Made by a program: the position numbers and the translations under genes. A stretch of 64,000 bases of DNA, taken from assembly GCA_044221445.1 (NCBI GenBank), contig JBGAPF010000002.1, forward strand, positions 124,001-188,000. The letters run 5' to 3'. Shown piece by piece: positions 1 through 7,856 of the stretch; the first letter of the stretch is position 1; each line of letters begins with the position of its first letter. This stretch comes from JBDHTS01 sp044221445. GTDB lineage: Bacteria; Pseudomonadota; Alphaproteobacteria; Micavibrionales; Micavibrionaceae. The notes beneath the pieces were generated by a model. That model made no database searches and was not told the DNA's origin. It saw only the letters and a program-made list of their open reading frames with translations.

Positions 1-774
1 CCGCTTAAGGCTCAACGCCCTCGGCTCCTCGCCATGGCTGCGAACGATCTCGATCAGTTCCTTGGTCGCCGTTTCCAGCATGTCGGGATCGATGGCGCGC
101 AGGACAAGGCTGAGACCCAGCGCCCCGCCACGGTAATGGGGATAGCTGCCCATCTGGATTTTCGGATATTTTTCCTGGAGCCGCGTCAGGTCTTCGGCGA
201 TCGCGCTTTCCGTCAGGTTGCAGGCGACCGTGTTCGACAGGATAGGATTGCCCGCGTCGATTTCGCCCAGGACATGGTCGAGCATCGCCTGCATGATGCG
301 CGGCACTCCCGCCATCACATGGACGTTGCCAATGATAAAGCCGGGTGCCGCCGTTACGGGGTTGGGGATCAGACTGGCCCCTTTCGGGATCAGCGCCATC
401 TTGGCGCGCGGCGGGGTCAGGTCGGGAAGCCCGTAATGGTCCTCCAGCATCCGGAACGCCTCCTCGTTGCGCTCCAGTTCAAGGCCGAACGCTTTCGCGA
501 CGCTGGCCGCCGTGATGTCGTCATGGGTGGGGCCAATGCCGCCGGTGGTGAAGATGTAGTCGAATTTAGCCCTCAGTTCGTTCACGGCATGGACGATTTC
601 CGCCTCGACATCGGTGATCACCCGCACCTCGGTCAGGATGATGCCGCGCCCGGTCAGGCGTTCCGCGATCCAGGGCGTATTGGTGTCCTGCGTCCGCCCG
701 GACAGGATCTCGTTGCCGATGATGATCAGCGCAGCGGTAAAAGTCTCTTTTTTCGGCGTGTCGGTCGCTGTCAT
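1..774 (-). CDS. CinA-like molybdopterin-binding domain protein, 3' end outside window
   Basis: The reading frame is open from an ATG at 774 to base 1 (258 codons, no stop), so the C-terminus is missing. The start MTATDTPKKETFTAALIIIG is followed by GNEILSGRTQDTN (residues 20-32) and TTGGIGPTHDD (76-86). These are the signature motifs of the MoCF-biosynthesis/CinA N-terminal domain, which binds molybdopterin-like or nucleotide substrates. The short stand-alone form is common in Alphaproteobacteria as 'competence/damage-inducible protein A'. It is divergent from map, with 137 bases between the two starts. Family assignment is firm. The exact reaction, and whether a deamidase domain follows beyond the window, cannot be told. 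Confidence 0.85.
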   Translation of the reverse strand, partial: MTATDTPKKETFTAALIIIGNEILSGRTQDTNTPWIAERLTGRGIILTEVRVITDVEAEIVHAVNELRAKFDYIFTTGGIGPTHDDITAASVAKAFGLELERNEEAFRMLEDHYGLPDLTPPRAKMALIPKGASLIPNPVTAAPGFIIGNVHVMAGVPRIMQAMLDHVLGEIDAGNPILSNTVACNLTESAIAEDLTRLQEKYPKIQMGSYPHYRGGALGLSLVLRAIDPDMLETATKELIEIVRSHGEEPRALSLKR

Positions 775-911
775 TTTCCAAAAAAGGCAAGAAGGTTGCA
801 ATTCACGGGCCGGACCGCTAAGTGATTTGTACGATACGACCGTAACGGGGCCTAATCCCATAAGTTTTAAGGGTCGGGGGCACATGCGTCAATCCCGATT
901 GAAGGGGCATA

Positions 912-1733
912 ATGAATAAAGGACACGAACCCGTCCGCCATACGAAGGATGGCATAGCCATCCACGCCCCCGAGGCGTTCGAAGGCATGCGCCGGGCCGG
1001 GCGCCTGGCGGCGGAAACTTTGGATTACATTACACCATTTTGCACCCCCGGCATCACGACGGAGGAACTGGACCGTTTGTGCCACGAATTCATCCTGAAG
1101 CACAACGCCATCCCCGCCCCGCTGAACTACAAGGGCTATCCCAAGGCGACCTGCATTTCGATCAACCATGTGGTCTGCCACGGCATTCCGGGGCCGAAAA
1201 AGGTCGCCGACGGCGATATTGCCAACATCGACGTCACCGTCATCCTCGACGGCTGGTACGGCGATACCAGCCGCATGTATTTGTTTGGCGATAAGGTGCC
1301 GGTCAAAGCCAGGAAACTGGTCGACGTCACATATGAGTCCATGATGGCGGGCATCAACGCCGTCCGGCCAGGCGCGACGCTCGGCGATATCGGCCATGCC
1401 ATCCAGGTAATCGCCGAGGGCAACCGCTTTTCCGTGGTGCGCGATTTCTGCGGCCATGGCATCGGGCGCATCTTCCATACCCCCCCCTCCGTCGTGCATC
1501 ACGGCGACCCAGGCGAAGGACCTGTGCTGGAACCCGGTATGTTCTTCACCATCGAGCCGATGATCAATGCGGGAAGCTGGGAGACCAAGGTTCTGAACGA
1601 CGGCTGGACCGCCGTGACGCGCGACCGCTCCCTGTCCGCCCAGTTCGAGCATACGGTCGGCGTCACGGAAACCGGCGTTGAGATTTTTACCTTATCGCCA
1701 AAGGGCTATACCAAGCCGCTTTATGCCGAATAA
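912..1733 (+). CDS. map: Type I methionine aminopeptidase
   Basis: A cytosolic metalloprotease of 273 residues that removes the initiator methionine from nascent proteins. All five metal ligands of the pita-bread fold are visible: D107 and D118 (in NIDVTVILDGWYGDTS), H182 (CGHGIGR), E215 (FTIEPMIN) and E246 (FEHTVG). The substrate-binding histidine is H90 (VCHGIP). Length and motif order are normal for the bacterial type I family, without the N-terminal zinc finger of eukaryotic forms. Transcribed alone or with the following gene; the gap to it is 70 bases. Confidence 0.97.
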   Translation: MNKGHEPVRHTKDGIAIHAPEAFEGMRRAGRLAAETLDYITPFCTPGITTEELDRLCHEFILKHNAIPAPLNYKGYPKATCISINHVVCHGIPGPKKVADGDIANIDVTVILDGWYGDTSRMYLFGDKVPVKARKLVDVTYESMMAGINAVRPGATLGDIGHAIQVIAEGNRFSVVRDFCGHGIGRIFHTPPSVVHHGDPGEGPVLEPGMFFTIEPMINAGSWETKVLNDGWTAVTRDRSLSAQFEHTVGVTETGVEIFTLSPKGYTKPLYAE

Positions 1734-1803
1734 CGGCTCAATTATTTATTCTTGCAAAACCAGACGGCTCTATGCATTGCTTCTGGGCTGGGAGGAATAA
1801 AAA

Positions 1804-3309
1804 ATGGGCGGCAATATAAAAATCAATAATCAGGCTCTTAGTCGTGATATTTCACCGCATTTTCAGCTGGCGTCGGGGCATGAAGGCACGCCCCGTCCTA
1901 AATTTGGCGGTGAAATCGAAACCATGATTTTCGATGGGTCCATGCCCATTGCCTATGCCGGGACAACTGGCGCGGGCACACAAGACATCTTCAGCGAATT
2001 CGTCAGCCGCTATGGCTATTCTGTGGGCAAGTCCGACCATGAAGGTAACCCTATTGTCCTGGAGGGGCCGAGTCGCACGATATTATGCCTGGAACATTTT
2101 GCATCCGTTGTGGAGAGGACGGACCGCGCCTTTAAAGGCAACGGCAAAGGGCTGGGCGGATTCCTGGGGTCCGTCGACGCCTACGCCAAACAGCTTTCCA
2201 GGATAACGCAAGACCTGGGGCTTACAGTCAGCCCGTTCGATTACAATACGCTCGCCGGCTATGAATCTTTTCTTGGCCGGGAAAGTCCCGGCCGTCCTGA
2301 ACAATCCAATCCCTTCCTTAGGGATTTCGACGATCGAAACAAACAGGTCGATTCCGAGATCGAGTGCCGCGCGGTTTCCAGCCATTTCAGTGTCGGTTTT
2401 CGCGATCAGCATCATCTGAAAAGAATGATGGCCGTTCTGATGTATCTGACTCCAGGGATATACGCAGCCTATTCAACGGCGATGCCGACCGCGCTCGTCC
2501 GTGACGGGCGCAAAAAAGGCATTGCCGCCCTGAATTTTAACGTGGCGACGGCACAGGGGCATGCGCCTCTTTTTGTTCCCCGCGCCATGGCTTGGCCTCT
2601 TGCGAAACCGGACAGGACGGGATTGCCCGAAAATCTGGTGAAAACGGTGCTGGACCCTCGGAAAGGCTTCGAAGATATTGTCGCGGCTTTTTGCGATTAT
2701 CATGCCATTGCGCTTTCTTACACGCATGACGCCAGAACATTCAGCCAGATGGTTCTGCAAGGCCATGGCGATACCCGCGAGCCGGTCACCGTCCAGGACT
2801 ATCTGGAGCATATCGCGACTTTATGGTTCGATCTGCGCGTGGATCCAAAGCGCCTGGAATCCCGCATGGCGGGTTCTGCGCCGTGGAAGCTTAAATCACT
2901 CGCAGTTCTGCTTCAGATCGGTTTGACGGACGACTCTGCCTTGTCTGACATAGAAAAAATGTTGCATAAAACCGGCATTACCGCCGAAGACATTCTGGAA
3001 GCCAGGAAAAATGTCCCCTTCCAGGGCCTCATGACTCCCATGGGCAAGGAAACAGCAGGAAGTGTTTTACGCAAAGCCATGAAAATCGTTGAAAATCACG
3101 CTCCGAAAAAATTCCATGGAGAACTGGCTCCGCTGAAAACCGTACTTCGTTATGGTTCGGATGCAGAAATCCTGGCGTCTTTACCGATTCTTGGCGAAAG
3201 CCTGACGGCGACGCCTTTCAACAAACGGGAACCTTTGGCGGTCAATAGGGAAGCATACGCTTTCCGCCCGGGGCGTAGCGTTGAAAGGCCTTGCATTACG
3301 GGCGTATGA
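1804..3309 (+). CDS. Glutamate-cysteine ligase-like (GCS2-fold) protein
   Basis: 501 residues preceded by a strong ribosome-binding site (GGGAGGAATAAAAA). The N-terminal PRPKFGGEIET (about 30-40) fits the G-x-E-x-E glutamate/metal-binding start of GCS2-fold carboxylate-amine ligases. RLESRMAGSAPWK (about 350) followed by a hydrophobic stretch ending GLTDDS resembles the plant/proteobacterial glutamate-cysteine ligase motif (LE-R-ADGGPW...GLLYD). This suggests an ATP-dependent ligase joining the gamma-carboxyl of glutamate to an amine such as cysteine, as in the first step of glutathione or ergothioneine synthesis. No glutathione synthetase lies next to it. Similarity is patchy, so a related ligase with another substrate is possible. 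Confidence 0.5.
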   Translation: MGGNIKINNQALSRDISPHFQLASGHEGTPRPKFGGEIETMIFDGSMPIAYAGTTGAGTQDIFSEFVSRYGYSVGKSDHEGNPIVLEGPSRTILCLEHFASVVERTDRAFKGNGKGLGGFLGSVDAYAKQLSRITQDLGLTVSPFDYNTLAGYESFLGRESPGRPEQSNPFLRDFDDRNKQVDSEIECRAVSSHFSVGFRDQHHLKRMMAVLMYLTPGIYAAYSTAMPTALVRDGRKKGIAALNFNVATAQGHAPLFVPRAMAWPLAKPDRTGLPENLVKTVLDPRKGFEDIVAAFCDYHAIALSYTHDARTFSQMVLQGHGDTREPVTVQDYLEHIATLWFDLRVDPKRLESRMAGSAPWKLKSLAVLLQIGLTDDSALSDIEKMLHKTGITAEDILEARKNVPFQGLMTPMGKETAGSVLRKAMKIVENHAPKKFHGELAPLKTVLRYGSDAEILASLPILGESLTATPFNKREPLAVNREAYAFRPGRSVERPCITGV

Positions 3310-3381
3310 TGAAGCGCGTCAGGACTATTTAATGGCGGGAGAACGTCACCATACACCAACCGCAACCCTTGGACTCGTACC

Positions 3382-4080
3382 ATGAGCGGTAAAGAAGCCA
3401 AAGCCGAGGAACCTCATTATCATGGTCACCGGGACAGGCTGCGCCAGCGTTTCGTGCAAGCCGGGCCGGAGGCGCTGGCCGATTACGAGATGCTGGAACT
3501 GATCCTGTTCATGGCAATTCCGCGCCGGGACGTCAAGCCGCTGGCGAAACAGCTGCTGCTGCGGTTTGGAAACCTGGCCGGGGTTTTAAACGCGACGCTC
3601 ACCGAATTGCAGACGGTGGACGGGATATCGGAGGTGGTGGCGATTTGCTTGAAATCCGTCCAGGCGGCGTCCCACCGTTTGATGAAGCAGGACGTGATCA
3701 AAAAGCCGATTTTGAACTCCTGGACGCGTCTGCTGGACTATGTCGGCGCTACCATGGCGCATGAGCGGAAAGAATATTTCCGCCTTCTGTTCCTGAACAA
3801 GAAGAACGAGCTGATCGCCGACGAGATCCAGAATTCCGGCACCGTCGACCACACCCCCGCCTACCCTCGCGAGATCATGAAGCGGGCGCTGGAGGTCGGC
3901 GCGACCGCCCTGATCCTGGTCCACAATCACCCCAGCGGCGACCCGAAGCCCAGCCAGGCCGATATCGAGATGACGGCGGCGATCGTGGCGGCAGGCCAGC
4001 CGTTCCAGATCGCCATCCACGACCACCTGATCGTCTCGAAGAACGGAATCAGCAGCTTTCGCACGATGGGTTTGCTTTAA
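3382..4080 (+). CDS. radC: RadC-family JAB/MPN domain protein
   Basis: 232 residues. The N-terminal third (about 30-95) has the helix-hairpin-helix-like region typical of RadC (DYEMLELILFMAIPRRD, then VDGISEV). The C-terminal half carries the JAMM metal motif HNHPSGDPKPSQAD (about 181-194), the zinc-binding site of MPN+ domains. RadC was first linked to DNA repair, but that role is not supported in later work and its true substrate is unknown. Lies 72 bases after the ligase-like gene and just before purB, all on the same strand. Confidence 0.9.
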   Translation: MSGKEAKAEEPHYHGHRDRLRQRFVQAGPEALADYEMLELILFMAIPRRDVKPLAKQLLLRFGNLAGVLNATLTELQTVDGISEVVAICLKSVQAASHRLMKQDVIKKPILNSWTRLLDYVGATMAHERKEYFRLLFLNKKNELIADEIQNSGTVDHTPAYPREIMKRALEVGATALILVHNHPSGDPKPSQADIEMTAAIVAAGQPFQIAIHDHLIVSKNGISSFRTMGLL

Positions 4081-4144
4081 TCCTTTGTATTTCTTATGGT
4101 CATTACAGACTATAGCCTGAAATATATAATATTAGGATGACCGC

Positions 4145-5446
4145 ATGATCCCCCGTTATTCCCGCCCCGCCATGACGGCCATCTTCGAGCCTGAAAACCG
4201 GTTCAAAATCTGGCTGGAGATCGAAACGCTGGCCTGCGAGAAAATGGCCGAGATGGGCACGATTCCGAAATCAGTGCCGAAGACCCTGCGCGAAAAAGGG
4301 AATTTCGACATCGCCCGCATTGACGCTATCGAGGCGGAGGTGAAACACGACGTCATCGCCTTCCTGACATCCGTTGCGGAATATGTGGGCGAAGACGCGC
4401 GCTTCGTACATCAGGGCATGACGTCGTCCGACGTGCTCGACACCTGCTTCGCCGTGCAGCTGACCCAGGCTTCGGACCTGCTGCTCGCCGATCTCGACGC
4501 CGTGCTGGCGGCATTGAAAAAGCGCGCGCTGGAGCATCAGGACACGCTCTGCATTGGCCGCAGCCACGGCATTCACGCCGAACCCACCACCTTCGGCATC
4601 AAGCTGGCAGGCCATTACGCCGCCTTTGCGCGGGCGCGGAAACGGCTGATGCATGCGCGGGAGGAGATCGCCACCTGCAAGATTTCCGGCGCGGTCGGCA
4701 CCTATGCCACCATCGACCCGGCGGTCGAGGAATACGTGGCCGCAAAACTCGGCCTCGTGCCCGAAACCGTAGCCACACAAGTGATCCCGCGCGACCGGCA
4801 CGCGATGTTTTTCGCGACGCTCGGCGTTGTCGCCTCCTCCATCGAAAACCTGGCGACGGAAATCCGGCATTTGCAGCGCACTGAGGTTCGCGAAGCGGAG
4901 GAATATTTCAGCCCCGGCCAGAAGGGCTCCAGCGCCATGCCGCACAAGCGCAACCCGATCCTGACCGAAAACCTGACCGGCCTCGCCCGCATCGTACGCG
5001 CCGCCGTCACCCCGGCCCTCGAAAACGTTGCGCTGTGGCATGAACGGGACATTTCCCACTCTTCCGTCGAGCGCGTGATGGCGCCGGATACCTGCATCGC
5101 GCTCGATTTTGCGCTGGCGCGCCTTGCCACCGTGATCGAAAAACTGCTGGTCTATCCCGACACCATGAGTGCCAATCTCGACCGCATGGGCGGCCTCGTC
5201 TTTTCCCAGCGCGTCCTGCTGGCCCTGACCCAGGCAGGCATCGCCCGCGAAGACGCCTATCGCATCGTCCAGCGCAACGCGATGAAAGTCTGGGAAAGCC
5301 AGGGCCAGACCTCCCTGCCCGACCTGTTGCGGCAGGACCCGGAGGTCACGTCGAAGATCAGCGACCTCGACGCCATCTTCGATTACGGGCATTACACAAG
5401 GCATGCCGGGATGATCGTGAAGCGCGCCCTGGCCGACCGTCAATAA
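4145..5446 (+). CDS. purB: Adenylosuccinate lyase
   Basis: 433 residues. Catalyses two purine-synthesis steps: SAICAR to AICAR plus fumarate, and adenylosuccinate to AMP plus fumarate. Visible fumarase/aspartase-family motifs are TSSDVLDT (about 98-105), the substrate-binding SHGIHAEPTT (about 140-149) and the signature loop GSSAMPHKRNP (about 260-270), which carries the catalytic serine. Length is normal and the reading frame intact. Its last 80 or so bases are repeated in diverged form at 6081-6164, downstream of an orphan gene (see separate entry), suggesting that the 3' end has been touched by recombination. Confidence 0.96.
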   Translation: MIPRYSRPAMTAIFEPENRFKIWLEIETLACEKMAEMGTIPKSVPKTLREKGNFDIARIDAIEAEVKHDVIAFLTSVAEYVGEDARFVHQGMTSSDVLDTCFAVQLTQASDLLLADLDAVLAALKKRALEHQDTLCIGRSHGIHAEPTTFGIKLAGHYAAFARARKRLMHAREEIATCKISGAVGTYATIDPAVEEYVAAKLGLVPETVATQVIPRDRHAMFFATLGVVASSIENLATEIRHLQRTEVREAEEYFSPGQKGSSAMPHKRNPILTENLTGLARIVRAAVTPALENVALWHERDISHSSVERVMAPDTCIALDFALARLATVIEKLLVYPDTMSANLDRMGGLVFSQRVLLALTQAGIAREDAYRIVQRNAMKVWESQGQTSLPDLLRQDPEVTSKISDLDAIFDYGHYTRHAGMIVKRALADRQ

Positions 5447-5484
5447 TTATTGACATAAAGTATACGCATATTTAAGCTGCCCCC

Positions 5485-6138
5485 ATGGAAAGTCTGCCGC
5501 TAAAACGCGTTCTTCTCGGACCTGAACTTGAAAGACGCGCGCGCATCCCATCATTCCGGGCATTCGTGCAGCGGGAAATAGCGGCTTTTAACGAAGGTCT
5601 TTTCAATGACAGCGATACAGAAAAATCCATCCTATTCCCACGCGGTGAAGCGTCATGCCCAGTTAATCTGTTTATCGATGTTACACATGACGGTGAAAAA
5701 GATACAGCGTTCGCATTTTCTCTAACGGATGACGATCATAAACCGTTGGCCGACATAGCGTGCGACCTTCGCAGGGAGTTTCTCGGCGCGGCGGGCCTCG
5801 GTATCCAAATCTCAAGACTTTGGTCGCTCGTCGGGACGTTCAACGAAGACATCATAGAGCGTCGAGGCGATGTTTTCGTGCACGAAAAATTCGACCGGGC
5901 CCGCCAGAAACTGCATTTTTATGCCACGGATATTCTAAGCCGGACTTTCGAAGCGTCCGGTGCAGCTTTTACGCCCTGTCCCCTATTGATCAAAAGGACT
6001 GCCGGTCTGATTCCCGCATGCGTTCCGTATCTGCAGTTGGGACAAGTTCAAGTATATAACCCCTTTATGCGGCCACGAAAGTCAGGGACCTCGACGCCAT
6101 CTTCGATTACGGGCATTACACGCGTCACGCGGGCATGA
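5485..6138 (+). CDS. Hypothetical orphan protein between purB and a purB 3' remnant
   Basis: 217 codons from an ATG 39 bases after the purB stop. I do not recognise the product. It has no signal peptide or membrane segment and looks like a soluble mixed alpha/beta protein (for example PVNLFIDVTHDGEKDTAFAF at about 59-78). Base composition is more AT-rich than purB. The last 19 or so codons (from about 6081) are the purB remnant read in another frame, so the native C-terminus has probably been lost or fused. A TTGACA hexamer at 5450-5455 could be a -35 box, but no good -10 follows. Whether it is expressed is unclear. Confidence 0.5.
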   Translation: MESLPLKRVLLGPELERRARIPSFRAFVQREIAAFNEGLFNDSDTEKSILFPRGEASCPVNLFIDVTHDGEKDTAFAFSLTDDDHKPLADIACDLRREFLGAAGLGIQISRLWSLVGTFNEDIIERRGDVFVHEKFDRARQKLHFYATDILSRTFEASGAAFTPCPLLIKRTAGLIPACVPYLQLGQVQVYNPFMRPRKSGTSTPSSITGITRVTRA

Positions 6139-6164
6139 TCATCAAACGCGCCTTGTCGACCTGA
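6069..6164 (+). pseudogene. Diverged duplicate of the purB 3' end
   Basis: Read from 6081 in the purB frame this gives VRDLDAIFDYGHYTRHAGM followed by IIKRALST and a TGA at 6162. The true purB end reads ISDLDAIFDYGHYTRHAGM, IVKRALADRQ, stop. Almost all base differences in the core are synonymous (ACA AGG against ACG CGT, CAT GCC GGG against CAC GCG GGC). The copy therefore evolved under selection as a PurB C-terminus, probably in a related lineage or as the original chromosomal end. Weak similarity may extend upstream to about 6069. Confidence 0.85.
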
Positions 6165-6169
6165 TCTTA

Positions 6170-6250
6170 TCTGTCATCCTGAGCGCAGTGAAGGAACTGC
6201 AATGCTGATCCTGGCTGCGCTGGTTCAGATCCTCCGCACAGGATGACAGA
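6170..6250. repeat. Long imperfect inverted repeat (REP-like)
   Basis: Arms CTGTCATCCTG (6171-6181) and CAGGATGACAG (6239-6249) are perfect inverted copies. Partial pairing continues inward: GAGCGCAGTGAAGGAACTG against the reverse complement of CAGATCCTCCGCA. The motif TGTCATCCTGAGCG resembles dispersed palindromes common in bacterial genomes, and could also act as a bidirectional transcription barrier between the purB remnant and the gene on the other strand. Confidence 0.6.
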
Positions 6251-6330
6251 AACAAAAGCGCCGTCTCTATTAATACTGACTCAGCAATGCGTTTATTGAG
6301 CAAGACCGGACGTATACTGAAAAGTCAGAA

Positions 6331-6855
6331 TTACCCTAAATCCGACCGTGCACGCGCAAAAAAAGCACGCCGACTTATTCTATCTTCACGAGAGCCTAAA
6401 TTTTCAGATGCCTTAGAAATTCTGCCTTTATATCGATAAAGCTGCCCGCTCAACACTCCCAGTGCGCCTCCCATAAAAGCAGCGTTAGCAATTTGGCCCA
6501 CTTTCTTTTTCTCCGCGAAGGGTTCCAAGAAACCTGCGCATATAATTGAAGCGGCCATAACCCCACACATCCGCCTTGTATCCTGCTCATTTGCTTTTAA
6601 GAAAAGGCTTCCAAGCTTGTGGCCTGCCCAAGCAGATAATAATGCTGAGCCCATATACGGCAACAAACCAATTTCATCTTGTTTTTCAGAAGCAGGTAAT
6701 TGTAATTTTTCCGGTGTAATAAGCGTTCGTTCTAATATTTCAAAAGCAAGAGCTGGCGCCAAAACTGCTGAAGAAACGACAGGCGGCCACACAGCCGTAT
6801 TAAAACGCCGTCTTGAGTAATCGACTTCGACTTTTATCTCCGACGGCTTGCGCAT
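6331..6855 (-). CDS. Hypothetical AT-rich membrane protein
   Basis: 174 residues, not recognised. Two to three hydrophobic segments are visible: around 23-40 (PPVVSSAVLAPALAF), 65-85 (YMGSALLSAWAGHKLGSLF) and 95-140 (MCGVMAASIICAGF, then AAFMGGALGVLSGQL). The charged C-terminus is rich in Arg and Ser. Codon use is markedly more AT-rich than the flanking purB and bfr, so recent acquisition is possible. It is convergent with the purB region and divergent from bfr. Confidence 0.55.
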   Translation of the reverse strand: MRKPSEIKVEVDYSRRRFNTAVWPPVVSSAVLAPALAFEILERTLITPEKLQLPASEKQDEIGLLPYMGSALLSAWAGHKLGSLFLKANEQDTRRMCGVMAASIICAGFLEPFAEKKKVGQIANAAFMGGALGVLSGQLYRYKGRISKASENLGSREDRISRRAFFARARSDLG

Positions 6856-6937
6856 CTTCCCTCAAAATTCATAATACGTATAATGGAAAAGATTTAGCTG
6901 TCAATAATTCATCCAGGGTTGGCACTAAAAATAAAAG

Positions 6938-7002
6938 TCATTCTCAACTATGCTTTTGTTAAATCAGGAAATTCTTGATTTTTAAGCGTGGTGCCCTATT
7001 GT
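6938..7002 (+). promoter_or_regulatory. Putative iron-responsive promoter/operator of bfr
   Basis: A 21-base near-perfect palindrome, AAATCAGGAA-A-TTCTTGATTT (6961-6981, 9 of 10 pairs), overlaps a possible -35 TTGATT (6975-6980). A -10 TATTGT (6997-7002) follows at 16 bases. Further upstream is TCATTCTCAA (6938-6947), a 10-mer that also occurs before the Bfd gene (7547-7556) and resembles half of a Fur box. The regulator could be Fur, RirA or Irr; the sequence does not decide. Confidence 0.45.
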
Positions 7003-7031
7003 CTTCCCGAACAATCAGCAGGAGCAAGACA

Positions 7032-7523
7032 ATGAAGGGCGACGCCACCGTCATCAAATATCTGAACCAGATCCTCAGGAACGAACTGACTGCCATCAAC
7101 CAGTATTTCCTGCATGCCCGCCTGCTGGAGAACTGGGGCGTCACGAAGATGGCGAAGCACGAATACAAGGAATCGATCGAGGAGATGGAGCACGCGGACA
7201 AGCTGATCCAGCGCATCATCCTGATCGAGGGCCACCCGAACCTTCAGGACCTCGGCAAGCTGAACATCGGCGAGAACGTAAGGGAAGTGATCGAATGCGA
7301 TGCGCTTATTGAGCAACAGGCGATCCCCGAACTGAAAGAAGCGATCAAATACTGCGAAACCGTGTTGGATTATGTCAGCCGAGATCTACTGATCTCCATT
7401 CTGCGCGATGAAGAACACCACCTCGATCACCTGGAAACCCAGCTGGCCCTGATCGAGCAACAGGGCATACAGAACTACATCCAGCTGAATTCCGACGCCC
7501 AGCATAGTCTGGCGGAAGGTTAA
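7032..7523 (+). CDS. bfr: Bacterioferritin
   Basis: 163 residues from an ATG 7 bases after the site AGGAGCAAGACA. A longer upstream start at 6975 is possible but lies inside the promoter palindrome. Forms a hollow 24-subunit cage that oxidises and stores iron. The full dinuclear ferroxidase set sits at the canonical positions: E18, E51, H54, E94, E127 and H130. The haem-ligand methionine M52 is present (EEMEHAD), so it is a haem-binding Bfr rather than a plain ferritin. Followed by two Bfd-like genes on the same strand, which fits storage and release of iron by one locus. Confidence 0.97.
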   Translation: MKGDATVIKYLNQILRNELTAINQYFLHARLLENWGVTKMAKHEYKESIEEMEHADKLIQRIILIEGHPNLQDLGKLNIGENVREVIECDALIEQQAIPELKEAIKYCETVLDYVSRDLLISILRDEEHHLDHLETQLALIEQQGIQNYIQLNSDAQHSLAEG

Positions 7524-7544
7524 AATTTTCGATTGAATAACTGC

Positions 7545-7578
7545 AATCATTCTCAAATTCTCTTGCGAATGGTTCTTA
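7545..7578 (+). promoter_or_regulatory. Two tandem Fur-box-like sites upstream of the Bfd gene
   Basis: AATCATTCTCA (7545-7555) matches one half of the classical Fur site TGAGAATCATTCTCA. TGCGAATGGTTCTTA (7564-7578) is a second partial match. They lie 45-78 bases before the Bfd start, the usual place for an iron-responsive operator. Direct reading only; each box has several mismatches. Confidence 0.4.
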
Positions 7579-7622
7579 ACATCACTAAGGTGAGCCTCAG
7601 TTAATTGAGGGAATCGCCTTAA

Positions 7623-7856
7623 ATGCTTATCTGCAACTGCAACCCATTTAGCGATAAAGACGTAAAAGCCGTTCTGGACGGAACCGGCAAAGCGTCCGTC
7701 GCACAGACTTATCTGTGTTGTAGCGGCGGTGACTCTCCCGAATGCTGCCGCTGCCTTCCCGCACTGAAAGATATGGTGCAGGCGCATAACGCAAACGTCA
7801 CCATCGAGCAGATCAAGCATGACATGGAACTGCCTGTGCGCGAGGACGCGGCATGA
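7623..7856 (+). CDS. bfd: Bacterioferritin-associated ferredoxin-like [2Fe-2S] protein
   Basis: 77 residues. The start MLICNCNPFSDKDVKAVL and the later CCRC are the Bfd pattern: C4 and C6 give the C-x-C pair, and the CCRC at 41-44 supplies the second pair. C32 and C33 (LCCSGG) are extra. Bfd proteins dock on bacterioferritin and pass electrons to the haem so that stored ferric iron is reduced and released. The position right after bfr supports this. Overlaps the next gene by 4 bases (ATGA), so the two are translationally coupled. Confidence 0.8.
   Translation: MLICNCNPFSDKDVKAVLDGTGKASVAQTYLCCSGGDSPECCRCLPALKDMVQAHNANVTIEQIKHDMELPVREDAA

Noticed and set aside
34..825. Long plus-strand frame over the first 800 bases
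   Set aside because: It is the antisense shadow of the CinA-like gene, whose minus-strand translation shows clear family motifs.
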